DNA from: Thermodesulfovibrionales bacterium
GTDB lineage: Bacteria; Nitrospirota; Thermodesulfovibrionia; Thermodesulfovibrionales; SM23-35
DNA: 9,497 nt
Direction of reading: 5' to 3'
NCBI GenBank assembly: GCA_020053565.1
Contig: JAGVMY010000022.1
Coordinates: 1-9,497, forward strand
Position numbers and translations under genes: made by a program. Below the pieces are notes generated by a model. The model did not search any database and had not been told where the DNA came from. It worked only from the letters and a program-made list of their open reading frames with translations. Shown here piece by piece: positions 1 through 7,556 of this stretch. Within the stretch, counting starts at the first letter, position 1; each line of letters starts with the position of its first letter.

Positions 1-1416
1 CGAAACCCCTTAAATAAAGCCGATGAGTTAGAAAAAGAATTAATTAAGAAGTTTAATGACGGCGAAATAAAAAGTTTTAAGGACATTATAGAAAAAAACG
101 GTGAGAAATATCTCTATAAAGCTATACCTATAGCAAAAAATAAAGAATCCTGTATGAAATGCCACGGAAATCCTGAAGTTGCTCCAACAGATATTATCAA
201 TAGATACGGCAATAAAGAAGGTTTTTTTGAAAAAGTTGGTGAGATAAGAGCAATTATTTCTTTGGCAGTACCATTAGAAGAGCTTATGTCTGAGTCAAAG
301 AAATACTTCTATTTTATAACTTTTACAATGGCTATCGTGATGCTATGTATATATTTTACAATCTACTTTTTTATAAAACAGCAAATAAAATTTACCACAT
401 TTCTCAGGAAAATGTTCGGTCGTTATGTTTCTGAAGAGGTGATGAATACCCTTATCGAAAGCCCCGACACCATACGGCTTGGCGGTGAAAAACGCCAGGT
501 TACGATAATGGTAAGTGACCTTCGGGGATTTGTACCCCTTTCCGAGCGACTGGCTCCGGAGCAGGTAATGACAATGCTCAATCGTTACTTCGATGTGATG
601 ATGAGAATCTGCAAAAAGTACCAGGGAACTATAAACGACATCGTCGGGGATAGCCTCGTCGTGACCTTCGGGGCTCCGCTAAAAATAGAAGATCATGCCC
701 AGGCTGCTGTGGGGTGTGCGATTGAGATGCAAAATGCAATGGTGCTGGTTAACGAAGAAAATTTGCGCGAGAGTTTACCTGAATTGGAGATGGGTATAGG
801 CCTAAATACTGCTGAAGTCGTGGTTGGCAACATTGGTTCTGAGGAACGAGCCAAGTTTGGTGTGGTGGGAAGTGGTGTAAACATGGCAAACCGCATTGAG
901 TCCTATACTGTCGGTGGCCAGATCCTCATTTCCGAATCCGTTTACAAAGAGACGGGTGAAATCTTGCGCATTTACGGGCAACGAAAAGTGCTTCCCAAAG
1001 GAGCTGATGCTCCGCTTGTGATCTATGAAGTGGGTGGTATCGCTGGCCGCTACAATGTTGTTCTTGAAGACAAAGAGCTAACCATGGTCACTCTTGTACG
1101 ACAGATACCCCTTCGGTGTAGAGTGCTTAGCGGTACACATGTTGGGAAGGAAGGGGTCGAGGGCCATATTGTCAGGCTTTCGAAGAAAAGCGCCGAGTTG
1201 TATTTGAACGAGCAGCTAGAACTTTTAACCAATGTTAAGATGAACTTGCGAGATGTGCCCGAGGAGCTGGCGGCCAAGGACTTCTACGGGAAGGTAATCG
1301 AGCACAAGGGAGATCATGGACAGACACAAGTAATTCGATTTACTTCGCTTCCCCCAGAGATCAGTTCATATTTCCAAGCTTTCCAGCAACATGCGCAACA
1401 GGAATTAATAAAATAA
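1..1416 (+). CDS. Membrane haem-c sensor (DUF3365/Tll0287-like) fused to class III nucleotide cyclase and PilZ-like tail; 5' partial
   Basis: The frame is open from base 1, so the true start lies outside the window; 471 residues are visible (numbered from base 1). Residues 1-98 resemble the DUF3365/Tll0287-like periplasmic sensor, ending in a c-type haem motif C51-M-K-C54-H55 followed by GNP. One membrane helix covers about 102-125. The class III cyclase domain spans about 150-345: metal-binding aspartates D173 (SDLRGF) and D217 (GDSLVVTFGAP), and the transition-state pair N294 and R298 (VNMANR), are all present, so catalysis looks intact. The purine-selecting positions are unusual: D213 stands where adenylate cyclases have Lys, and G287 where they have Asp or Thr. 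Residues about 365-445 look like a PilZ fold with degenerate c-di-GMP motifs. Base composition rises sharply near base 410. Inferred role: converts a redox or gas signal outside the membrane into a cyclic nucleotide. The phosphodiesterase gene follows. Confidence 0.9.
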   Translation, partial: RNPLNKADELEKELIKKFNDGEIKSFKDIIEKNGEKYLYKAIPIAKNKESCMKCHGNPEVAPTDIINRYGNKEGFFEKVGEIRAIISLAVPLEELMSESKKYFYFITFTMAIVMLCIYFTIYFFIKQQIKFTTFLRKMFGRYVSEEVMNTLIESPDTIRLGGEKRQVTIMVSDLRGFVPLSERLAPEQVMTMLNRYFDVMMRICKKYQGTINDIVGDSLVVTFGAPLKIEDHAQAAVGCAIEMQNAMVLVNEENLRESLPELEMGIGLNTAEVVVGNIGSEERAKFGVVGSGVNMANRIESYTVGGQILISESVYKETGEILRIYGQRKVLPKGADAPLVIYEVGGIAGRYNVVLEDKELTMVTLVRQIPLRCRVLSGTHVGKEGVEGHIVRLSKKSAELYLNEQLELLTNVKMNLRDVPEELAAKDFYGKVIEHKGDHGQTQVIRFTSLPPEISSYFQAFQQHAQQELIK

Positions 1417-1466
1417 AAGGGACATTATATATTCACAGTAATTAGGTAACTCTTTTGGGGGAGAAA

Positions 1467-1556
1467 ATGCTATCCTTAGTTGAAATACTGATTCCCTTAG
1501 GGCTCATACATGTTAAAGATTTATTCCAACAAGAAGTTATCCAGTTAAAAAATTAA
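1467..1556 (+). CDS. Possible 29-residue small ORF in the cyclase-phosphodiesterase gap
   Basis: ATG at 1467 follows a purine-rich GGGGGAG at 1457-1463, and the frame closes with TAA at 1554-1556. The product would begin MLSLVEILIPLG and has a hydrophobic first half, then a polar tail. I recognise no family. It is the only thing of note in the 178-base gap between the two signalling genes. Such a short ORF can arise by chance; the good ribosome binding site is the sole argument for it. It could also act as a leader that affects translation of the next gene. Confidence 0.18.
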   Translation: MLSLVEILIPLGLIHVKDLFQQEVIQLKN

Positions 1557-1594
1557 CCATGATCTTAGAACTTAGAGATAGAAAGGAGTCGTAG

Positions 1595-2365
1595 ATGAAG
1601 ATCAAGATTCTTGGTTGTTCTGGCGCAAAATTCCCAGGTCATAATGTTCCAGGCTTTCTCCTTGATGATGAAATACTCTTTGACGCTGGTAGCCTTACTG
1701 GTGTTCTTGATGTAAAAGCCCAGATCAAGATAAAAAATATTTTCGTTACTCATGCTCACCTTGATCACGTCAGAGGTATTCCGTCTCTTGCAGACAATAT
1801 CGTTGTTGGGAACTTGCACCATAGGGTTAATATCATCAGCATACCGCACGTAATAAAGACAATCAAGCGACATCTCTTGAATAATGACATGTGGCCTGAT
1901 TTTACAATAATTCCTCAGCCTGATGATGGTGTTTTAAAACTCGTAGAACTGAAGGCTGGCAAATCGATGAAGATAAAAAACTACATTATTATTCCTTATA
2001 AAGTAAATCATACAGTTCCTGCAGTAGGTTTCTTAGTTGAGGATAAGAAAAATACAAAACGATTTTTTTATACGGGTGATATAGGACCTTCTGATTATAC
2101 CTGGGAAAAGATAGGTAACACACAGATCCATTGCCTTATCATAGATGTTTCTTTTCCCAATAGCATGGAGGAAATGGCAATAAAAACAGGACATCTGACA
2201 CCCAATTTATTAAGAGAAGAGCTTCTAAAGATTCGACCACAACCAGAGAAAATATTCATTACCCATATCAAACCCCAGTTTTTAAAAATCGTTAAAACAG
2301 AACTGAAAAAACTGAGGATGAAAAACCTCAAGATCTTGAACGATGGAGATATAATAAGGATATAA
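1595..2365 (+). CDS. Class II cyclic-nucleotide phosphodiesterase (metallo-beta-lactamase fold)
   Basis: Predicted soluble 256-residue enzyme that hydrolyses a 3',5'-cyclic nucleotide to the 5'-nucleotide, using two metal ions. The fold is shown by D30 (LFDAGS), H53-A-H55-L-D57-H58, H139, D162 (FYTGD) and H224 (ITHIKP). Features that point to class II (yeast PDE1-type) phosphodiesterases rather than generic hydrolases are the HxHLDH signature, the LLNNDMWPDF stretch at 94-103, and SFPN (186-189) followed by GHLTP (199-203). There is no signal peptide, so it acts in the cytoplasm. The start is supported by AAAGGAG ending 6 bases before the ATG. It lies 178 bases after a nucleotide cyclase gene on the same strand, which suggests that it destroys that enzyme's product. 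Whether it prefers cAMP or cGMP cannot be read from the sequence. Its stop codon directly abuts the stop of the opposing ftsK gene. Confidence 0.88.
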   Translation: MKIKILGCSGAKFPGHNVPGFLLDDEILFDAGSLTGVLDVKAQIKIKNIFVTHAHLDHVRGIPSLADNIVVGNLHHRVNIISIPHVIKTIKRHLLNNDMWPDFTIIPQPDDGVLKLVELKAGKSMKIKNYIIIPYKVNHTVPAVGFLVEDKKNTKRFFYTGDIGPSDYTWEKIGNTQIHCLIIDVSFPNSMEEMAIKTGHLTPNLLREELLKIRPQPEKIFITHIKPQFLKIVKTELKKLRMKNLKILNDGDIIRI

Positions 2366-4444
2366 TCATCTTCTTCTCCTTAAAAACTCTCTCGGTTTTC
2401 CCGCACCTTTCGGGGGGCCGGCATAGCCATCCTCTTCCATTAATTCCATGATCCTCGCTGCCCTGTTGTATCCTATCTTAAACCGCCTCTGGATGGATGA
2501 TATTGAGACTTCCCCTGCCAATTCTCCAAACTCAATTGCCCTGAGATACATCTCATCTCTTTCTCCGGACTTTTCATCTGCTTCTCTCTCATCCACCTGT
2601 TGAATATTCTCTAATAGTGTATAGTCAGGTTTTCCCTGAGACTTCACAAACTCAGTAACAGCTTTTATCTCTCCCTCTGCAATAAGGGCTCCATGGACAC
2701 GGATGATTCGTGCACCCGGAAACATTAAAAGCATATCACCCCTACCAAGCAGCTGTTCTGCACCATGTGAATCGAGGATTGTCCTTGAGTCCACTTTTGA
2801 AGACACCTGGAAAGATATACGGGCAGAAAAATTAGCTTTTATTATCCCTGTAATGACATCAACGGATGGCCTCTGTGTAGCGAGGATAAGGTGTATGCCT
2901 GCTGCCCTTCCCATCTGTGCAAGCCTTGCTATTGAGTCTTCAACATCGGCTGCTGCGGTAAACATCAGGTCGGCGAGTTCATCTATCACAATCACAATAT
3001 AAGGGAGTTGTTCTTCGTCCTTTACATGACTGTTATAACTTTCAATGTTCCTTGCAGCCTTTTCTGCGAGCACCCTGTATCTACGTTCCATCTCAATCAC
3101 CATTTTCTTTAATGCTTCTGCTGCTTCTTTTGGGTTTGTGATCACAGGTGAGACGAGATGTGGTATTTCCTCATATGCGGAGAGTTCAAGTAATTTCGGG
3201 TCTATCATCAGCATCTTCACTTCTGTGGGTGTTGCTTTATAAAGTATGCTCATGACCATCGTGTTTATTGATACGCTCTTTCCTGAACCTGTAGCACCTG
3301 CAACAAGGAGATGGGGCATTTTTGCGAGATCTGCTACTACAGGGCTGCCAGATATATCCTTACCGAGGCCGAGGGTAAGTTTTGAATTGCTCTTTTTAAA
3401 ACTCTCTGATGAAAGGATCTCCCTTAACGATACAGTCTCCCTTTGCCTGTTTGGTACTTCTATCCCTATCGTGGCTTTGCCAGGGATAGGAGAAATCCTG
3501 ACACTCTGCGCCTTAAGTGCAAGAGCGAGGTCATCAGCGAGGGAGACAACCCTGTTGATTTTCACACCAGGTGCAGGTTCGAACTCATACATGGTAACAA
3601 CAGGCCCTGGATGTACCTGTTTTATATCACCTTCAACATCGAAGTCTTCAAGTTTTTGCTTAATAAGTGATGAGCCTGTCATGAGTTCATCTCTTGAAGG
3701 TCTGACGGATGTGAAATCATATGAGTTCAGGAGTTCCAAAGATGGAAGCTCAAAGCCCCCTCTTTTTCTTGGTCTAACAGCCACTGGCTTGCTCACCACT
3801 ATTTCCTGTACCTCGTGTTCCTTTAAAGACATCCCTTCTGTGCTCTGTTCACTTTCTTGTAGGTCCTGCAGTTTTTCTTCAACACCCTTCATCTTATCTT
3901 CTGTTTTCTTTTTTCTGCTGAGTGCAAGTGTGGTAATAGACACTGGACTCAGCAGGATGATTGAAGACAGGAACAGAGTTATGGAAAAAATATATGCACC
4001 TGGAAGGGAGAGAAACTGATGAGATAAATAAGCTATCCCTCTTCCTATAAGGCCGCCGGTACCATCCGGGTATTTTTCAAGAGTGATACTGAAAGTAAAT
4101 GAGAGAAGGGATAATAACAGAGAAGACGACACAACAAATAAAATACCTCCAAGCAGATAAATTTTATGTCCTTCTTTTCCGAGTAACCTTTTAATGCCAA
4201 AGGCTATTATCAAAACAGGAATAATAAAAGCAGCAACCCCCAACAGAATAAGCAGCCAACCTGAAATATACGCACCGACAATGCCACCAAGATTCCGCAC
4301 CGGTTCAGGTGGCTCTGTGGTTCTAAAAAAAAGGACAGGATCTTTTATAGTATGGGTGATGAGACAGAGAGAGAGATAAAGGCTTCCCAACAGAGAACCA
4401 ACCCCGATGACCTCTTCCTTTATGCGTCTTATCCTTTCAACCAT
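2366..4444 (-). CDS. ftsK: DNA translocase FtsK/SpoIIIE
   Basis: Membrane-anchored hexameric ATPase that pumps chromosomal DNA through the closing septum and helps resolve chromosome dimers. The 692-residue protein has about four N-terminal membrane helices (residues ~13-175), a short charged linker (~178-225), the alpha/beta motor with Walker A GATGSGKS at 383-390 and Walker B IVIVIDE with D488, and a C-terminal winged-helix gamma domain (~620-692) that reads orientation sequences on DNA. The linker is short, so the protein is close to Bacillus SpoIIIE in size and far from the long enterobacterial FtsK. The ATG at 4444 lies inside the end of uppP (16-base overlap); the AGG three bases upstream is a weak ribosome binding site, so translational coupling to uppP is likely. 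Last gene of the probable rnj-uppP-ftsK operon. No terminator hairpin is visible after the stop. Confidence 0.97.
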   Translation of the reverse strand: MVERIRRIKEEVIGVGSLLGSLYLSLCLITHTIKDPVLFFRTTEPPEPVRNLGGIVGAYISGWLLILLGVAAFIIPVLIIAFGIKRLLGKEGHKIYLLGGILFVVSSSLLLSLLSFTFSITLEKYPDGTGGLIGRGIAYLSHQFLSLPGAYIFSITLFLSSIILLSPVSITTLALSRKKKTEDKMKGVEEKLQDLQESEQSTEGMSLKEHEVQEIVVSKPVAVRPRKRGGFELPSLELLNSYDFTSVRPSRDELMTGSSLIKQKLEDFDVEGDIKQVHPGPVVTMYEFEPAPGVKINRVVSLADDLALALKAQSVRISPIPGKATIGIEVPNRQRETVSLREILSSESFKKSNSKLTLGLGKDISGSPVVADLAKMPHLLVAGATGSGKSVSINTMVMSILYKATPTEVKMLMIDPKLLELSAYEEIPHLVSPVITNPKEAAEALKKMVIEMERRYRVLAEKAARNIESYNSHVKDEEQLPYIVIVIDELADLMFTAAADVEDSIARLAQMGRAAGIHLILATQRPSVDVITGIIKANFSARISFQVSSKVDSRTILDSHGAEQLLGRGDMLLMFPGARIIRVHGALIAEGEIKAVTEFVKSQGKPDYTLLENIQQVDEREADEKSGERDEMYLRAIEFGELAGEVSISSIQRRFKIGYNRAARIMELMEEDGYAGPPKGAGKPREFLRRRR

Positions 4445-5196
4445 ATACCTGCTATTATAACAACTGCTAATATGAACCTATAATAGACAAAGACATTCAA
4501 AGGGTGCTTCTTGAGAAAGTTTAAAAGAAACTTTATCGCGATAATCCCTGTGATATAGGAGGTGACGAGTCCTATTGCAAAGAGCTGAAGGTTATAGTTT
4601 TCCTGTGAGGTGATGAGTTTCTTGAAATGAAGCATTGTTGCACCTGCAATAATTGGAGTTGAAAGGAGGAATGAAAACCGTGCGGATGCCTCTCTCTTAA
4701 GACCTCTGAAAAGCCCGGCTGATATCGTGATGCCTGAACGGGATACACCCGGGATGATTGCGATAGCCTGTGCGATTCCTATTATTACTGCATCTTTTAA
4801 CCCTGTTTTTTCCATATCTTTATATTTGTTTGCTTTTTCAGCAATGAGCATCAGAAAACCTACTGCAACGAGCATCATGCTTATAATCAGTGGTTCTCTC
4901 AGAGCCCTTTCTGCAAAATTGTTAAGGAGATACCCTGCAACTCCGGCAGGGATTGAAGCCAGGACGATTAATCCGAAGAGTTTCTGTTTTTTCGTGATAA
5001 GCTCTATCCAGTCTCTCCAGAAACAGGCAAGCAGCGCAATCAATGTTCCGGTATGGAGTGCGATATCAAACGACAGGGTATCTACTTCGCCTGTCCAGTT
5101 AAAGAACCAGGGAAACAGTATCAGATGTGCAGTACTGCTCACAGGAAGAAATTCTGTAAATCCTTGCACAATTCCAAGTATCAGCGCTTCTAACAC
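4429..5196 (-). CDS. uppP: Undecaprenyl-diphosphatase UppP (BacA family)
   Basis: Integral membrane enzyme of 255 residues that dephosphorylates undecaprenyl diphosphate so the lipid carrier can be reused for peptidoglycan and surface polysaccharide synthesis; overproduction gives bacitracin resistance in known members. Both family signatures are present: the Q11-G-F-T-E15-F-L-P-V-S-S stretch with H24 soon after, and PGVSRSG at 149-155. The rest is hydrophobic with repeated membrane helices. The start is GTG at 5196; a GAGG nine bases upstream, inside the last codons of rnj, supports it. It begins 5 bases after the rnj stop and overlaps ftsK by 16 bases, so the three genes are probably co-transcribed and expressed together during growth and division. 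Confidence 0.96.
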   Translation of the reverse strand: MLEALILGIVQGFTEFLPVSSTAHLILFPWFFNWTGEVDTLSFDIALHTGTLIALLACFWRDWIELITKKQKLFGLIVLASIPAGVAGYLLNNFAERALREPLIISMMLVAVGFLMLIAEKANKYKDMEKTGLKDAVIIGIAQAIAIIPGVSRSGITISAGLFRGLKREASARFSFLLSTPIIAGATMLHFKKLITSQENYNLQLFAIGLVTSYITGIIAIKFLLNFLKKHPLNVFVYYRFILAVVIIAGIWLKG

Positions 5197-5201
5197 AATG
5201 G

Positions 5202-6857
5202 TTATACCTCAATGATAATGGGCATAATCATTGGTCGTCTTCCCATTGTATTCATGAGATATTTTTTGAGTACGCTCCTGAGTTTAGCCTGTATAAGAGA
5301 GGCATCAGTAAGAATTTCCTTGTCAAGTTTTTCCAGGGTATTTATGACAAGCTCCCGCACATCATTGATTATTTCCTGAGATGCATCTTCAAATACAAAC
5401 CCTCTTGAAATGATATCCGGTCCCGAGACGATATTCCCTGTAAGTTTTTCTATCGCCAGAAGTATAAGGACTATACCATCATGTGCAAGTCTGCGCCTGT
5501 CCCTCAAAACCATATCCTCGACATCACCAACGCCCTTTCCGTCAATAAATATCCTTCCTGAATTTATCCTCCCGTTTCTGCTTGCCCCTTCCTGTGTAAT
5601 ATCAAGCACATCGCCGTTCTGGAGAATGAAGATATTCTCCTTAGGGATACCGAGATTTTTGGCAAGCTTCGAATGATACACGAGATGTCTGTACTCACCA
5701 TGTATTGGCATGAAATATTTTGGTCTTACAAGATTGAGCATAAGTTTCAGCTCTTCCTTTGATGCATGGCCTGAGACATGAACTTCTGAGACTTTTTCGT
5801 AGATAACATCTGCACCACGCCTGAAAAGATGGTTTATTATCCTTCCTATGGAGCGTTCATTGCCCGGTATCATCCTTGCCGAAAGTATGACGGTGTCACC
5901 TTCTTTAATCTCAATTATCTTATGTTCACCTGTTGCAATCCTTGAGAGCACACTCATCGGCTCTCCCTGACTTCCTGTGGTGATAACTACTACCTCATTG
6001 TCCTTGAGTTCTTTGAGATTATCAAGCCTCAGCCATGTATCCTGAGGGAGATTAAGATAACCGAGGTCAAGTGCAATCTGTGCATTCGCGACAATACTCT
6101 TCCCGCACATAATCACTTTTCTCCCGTACATTATGGCAACATCAATTGCCTGCTGGATTCTGTGGATATTTGATGCAAATGTCGCGATGATGATCCTTCC
6201 GGGTGCGTGGGCAAATATATCCTCAAATACACGTCTTACTTCTTTTTCAGAAAAGGTGAAACCGCCTTTTTCAGCGTTTGTACTGTCAGACAGGAAAAGA
6301 AGCGTTCCCCTTTCTCCATATTCAGCAAATTTGTGAAAATCCATCAATTGACCATCAACAGGTGTAGGGTCAAGTTTAAAATCACCCGTATGGACTACCA
6401 GTCCGACAGGGGTCTGAATTCCAAGGCCTACTCCATCTACAATACTGTGTGTGACTCTGATGAACTCGATAGAAAATACTCCAAGATTGATTACATCTCT
6501 CGGTTTAACCGGGATAAGTTCACTATCTTCGAGATGATGTTCCCTTAGCTTATTTCTCACCAGCCCAAGTGTGAGGGGTGTACCATAAACAGGAACATCA
6601 ATTTCCTTAAGTAAGAAGTGCAGGGCACCTATGTGGTCCTCATGTCCATGGGTAAGTACGATACCTCTTACTTTTTCCCTGTTGTCGAGAATATATGAAA
6701 AATCAGGGATGACAAAGTCAACACCAAGCATATCTTCCTCAGGGAACATAAGACCGGCATCAACAACAATGATGTCATTACCATATTCAAAGACTGTCAT
6801 GTTGAGGCCAATTTCCTCAACACCGCCAAGAGGGATCACAGAAAGGGTATTTTCCAT
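5202..6857 (-). CDS. rnj: Ribonuclease J
   Basis: RNase J combines 5'-3' exonuclease and endonuclease activity in mRNA turnover and RNA maturation in the cytoplasm. The 551-residue product has the metallo-beta-lactamase core with H70-G-H72-E-D74-H75, H137, D159 (HTGDFKLDPTP), H386 (MPIHGEYRH) and the beta-CASP motif SGHAS with H364; the RNase J C-terminal domain follows (about 450-551). Length matches the family (about 550). ATG 6857 is the only sensible start: the upstream frame is closed by TAG two codons before, and the conserved SVIPLGGVEEIG block begins at residue 6. No Shine-Dalgarno sequence precedes it; a TATAAT lies only 9 bases upstream. uppP follows after 5 bases. Having RNase J first in an envelope and division cluster is a known style in deltaproteobacteria-like genomes (from memory). 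Confidence 0.97.
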   Translation of the reverse strand: MENTLSVIPLGGVEEIGLNMTVFEYGNDIIVVDAGLMFPEEDMLGVDFVIPDFSYILDNREKVRGIVLTHGHEDHIGALHFLLKEIDVPVYGTPLTLGLVRNKLREHHLEDSELIPVKPRDVINLGVFSIEFIRVTHSIVDGVGLGIQTPVGLVVHTGDFKLDPTPVDGQLMDFHKFAEYGERGTLLFLSDSTNAEKGGFTFSEKEVRRVFEDIFAHAPGRIIIATFASNIHRIQQAIDVAIMYGRKVIMCGKSIVANAQIALDLGYLNLPQDTWLRLDNLKELKDNEVVVITTGSQGEPMSVLSRIATGEHKIIEIKEGDTVILSARMIPGNERSIGRIINHLFRRGADVIYEKVSEVHVSGHASKEELKLMLNLVRPKYFMPIHGEYRHLVYHSKLAKNLGIPKENIFILQNGDVLDITQEGASRNGRINSGRIFIDGKGVGDVEDMVLRDRRRLAHDGIVLILLAIEKLTGNIVSGPDIISRGFVFEDASQEIINDVRELVINTLEKLDKEILTDASLIQAKLRSVLKKYLMNTMGRRPMIMPIIIEV

Positions 6858-6866
6858 TAACTAAAT

Positions 6867-6872
6867 ATTATA
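6867..6872 (-). promoter_or_regulatory. Candidate -10 box of rnj, almost touching the start codon
   Basis: Read on the - strand this is a perfect TATAAT, ending 9 bases before the rnj ATG. A start of transcription about 7 bases downstream would leave a leader of only 2-4 bases, which fits the missing Shine-Dalgarno sequence. ATGACA at 6887-6892 resembles a -35 box but the spacing (14 bases) is poor. The region is AT-rich, so a chance match is possible, and rnj could instead be read through from mgsA, whose stop is 37 bases upstream. Confidence 0.4.
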
Positions 6873-6894
6873 CAAGAAAACAAAACTGTCATTC

Positions 6895-7365
6895 TCAACT
6901 TTTTGTCTCACCTGCAACTCTTTTTATCCCTGGCTTATAGTCAACAACAAGCCGTTGATATTCTTCTGACATCAAATGCGATGATATCATAAAATCAGCA
7001 GTTGCCCGATTACACGCAATCGGGATGTTATAGACAACTGCAATGCGAAGCAATGCTTTCACATCTACATCATGGGGTTGCGGTTCGAGCGGGTCCCAGA
7101 AAAAGATCACAAAGTCCAGTTTACCCTCTGTAATTTTTGCCCCGATTTGCTGGTCACCCCCCAGCGGACCACTCTTGAACCTTTGGATTTCAAGACCGAG
7201 TTCAGCTGTGAGTATCTGCCCTGTTGTGCCGGTGGCGAATAATTCATGCCCGGATAAGAGATCCTTATTGAACTTTGCCCACTCCAGCAAATCCTGTTTT
7301 TTATTGTCGTGCGCAATAAGAGCGATTCTTTTCTTTTTACTCATTTTAATCATATCTGTGGCCAT
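6895..7365 (-). CDS. mgsA: Methylglyoxal synthase
   Basis: Converts dihydroxyacetone phosphate to methylglyoxal and phosphate, a cytoplasmic bypass of lower glycolysis used when phosphate is scarce or sugar phosphates build up. The 156-residue product has the whole active site, in positions that match my memory of the E. coli enzyme: H19-D20, T45-G-T-T-G, G66-P-L-G-G-D71-Q-Q with catalytic D71, F88-F-W-D91, and H98-D-V-D101-VKALLR. ATG 7365 is chosen because GGAGG lies at 7377-7381, though the 11-base spacing is long; later ATGs at residues 5 and 8 would be still farther away. It lies between a degraded lemA locus (upstream) and rnj (37 bases downstream). The surviving lemA promoter may now help drive it. 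Confidence 0.95.
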   Translation of the reverse strand: MATDMIKMSKKKRIALIAHDNKKQDLLEWAKFNKDLLSGHELFATGTTGQILTAELGLEIQRFKSGPLGGDQQIGAKITEGKLDFVIFFWDPLEPQPHDVDVKALLRIAVVYNIPIACNRATADFMISSHLMSEEYQRLVVDYKPGIKRVAGETKS

Positions 7366-7436
7366 AGGTCTTTTTGCCTCCTCTTCTCATAATACCAAGT
7401 TCTTTGAACGGTTTGATTCAATTATTTCAAAGCGAC

Positions 7437-7556
7437 TTACAGGTTTATCCTTACGGTTATCTTATTCTCTATAAGACACTGGAGCATTTCAAGTTCATCT
7501 GTATCGAACCATGTAACATTGCAGAGGTTGCATCGGTCGATTTCTATCAGAATAGC
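7437..7556 (-). pseudogene. Remnant of a zinc-finger (zf-TFIIB-like) protein tail, probably the C-terminus of an M48 peptidase
   Basis: About 39 residues in a frame shifted relative to lemA read IEIDRCNLCNVTWFD, then TDELEMLQ, and end at TAA 7437-7439. The pattern C-x-x-C, W-F/L-D, x-x-E-L-E-x-L matches the second half of zf-TFIIB-type zinc ribbons. From memory, M48-type peptidases encoded just after lemA carry such ribbons at their C-terminal end. The first half of the ribbon (the other cysteine pair) and everything before it are missing. An ATG exists farther upstream in this frame (7631), but that stretch is the lemA coding sequence read out of frame, so no intact gene is likely. Identification as M48 is inference; the zinc-ribbon likeness is seen. 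Confidence 0.6.

Noticed and set aside
154..1416. Starting the cyclase gene at ATG 154.
   Set aside because: The same frame is open back to base 1 and encodes DUF3365-like sequence, and this ATG lies inside the haem motif CMKCH. The real start is outside the window.
1495..1503. CCCTTAGGG as an operator or terminator hairpin between the two signalling genes.
   Set aside because: The arms are 4 bases with a single-base centre; too short to form a hairpin and not repeated nearby.
3246..4019. A 257-codon open frame on the + strand opposite ftsK, plus shorter ones at 2703-3002 and 3443-3670.
   Set aside because: They are exact antisense to the conserved ftsK motor region, are rich in Ser and other shadow-type residues, and have no recognisable domain.
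4727..5215. A 162-codon open frame on the + strand opposite uppP.
   Set aside because: Antisense to a clearly conserved membrane enzyme, with no likeness to any family and no convincing ribosome binding site.
7043..7474. A 143-codon open frame on the + strand opposite mgsA.
   Set aside because: It is the mirror of the mgsA coding sequence, whose active-site motifs are complete.
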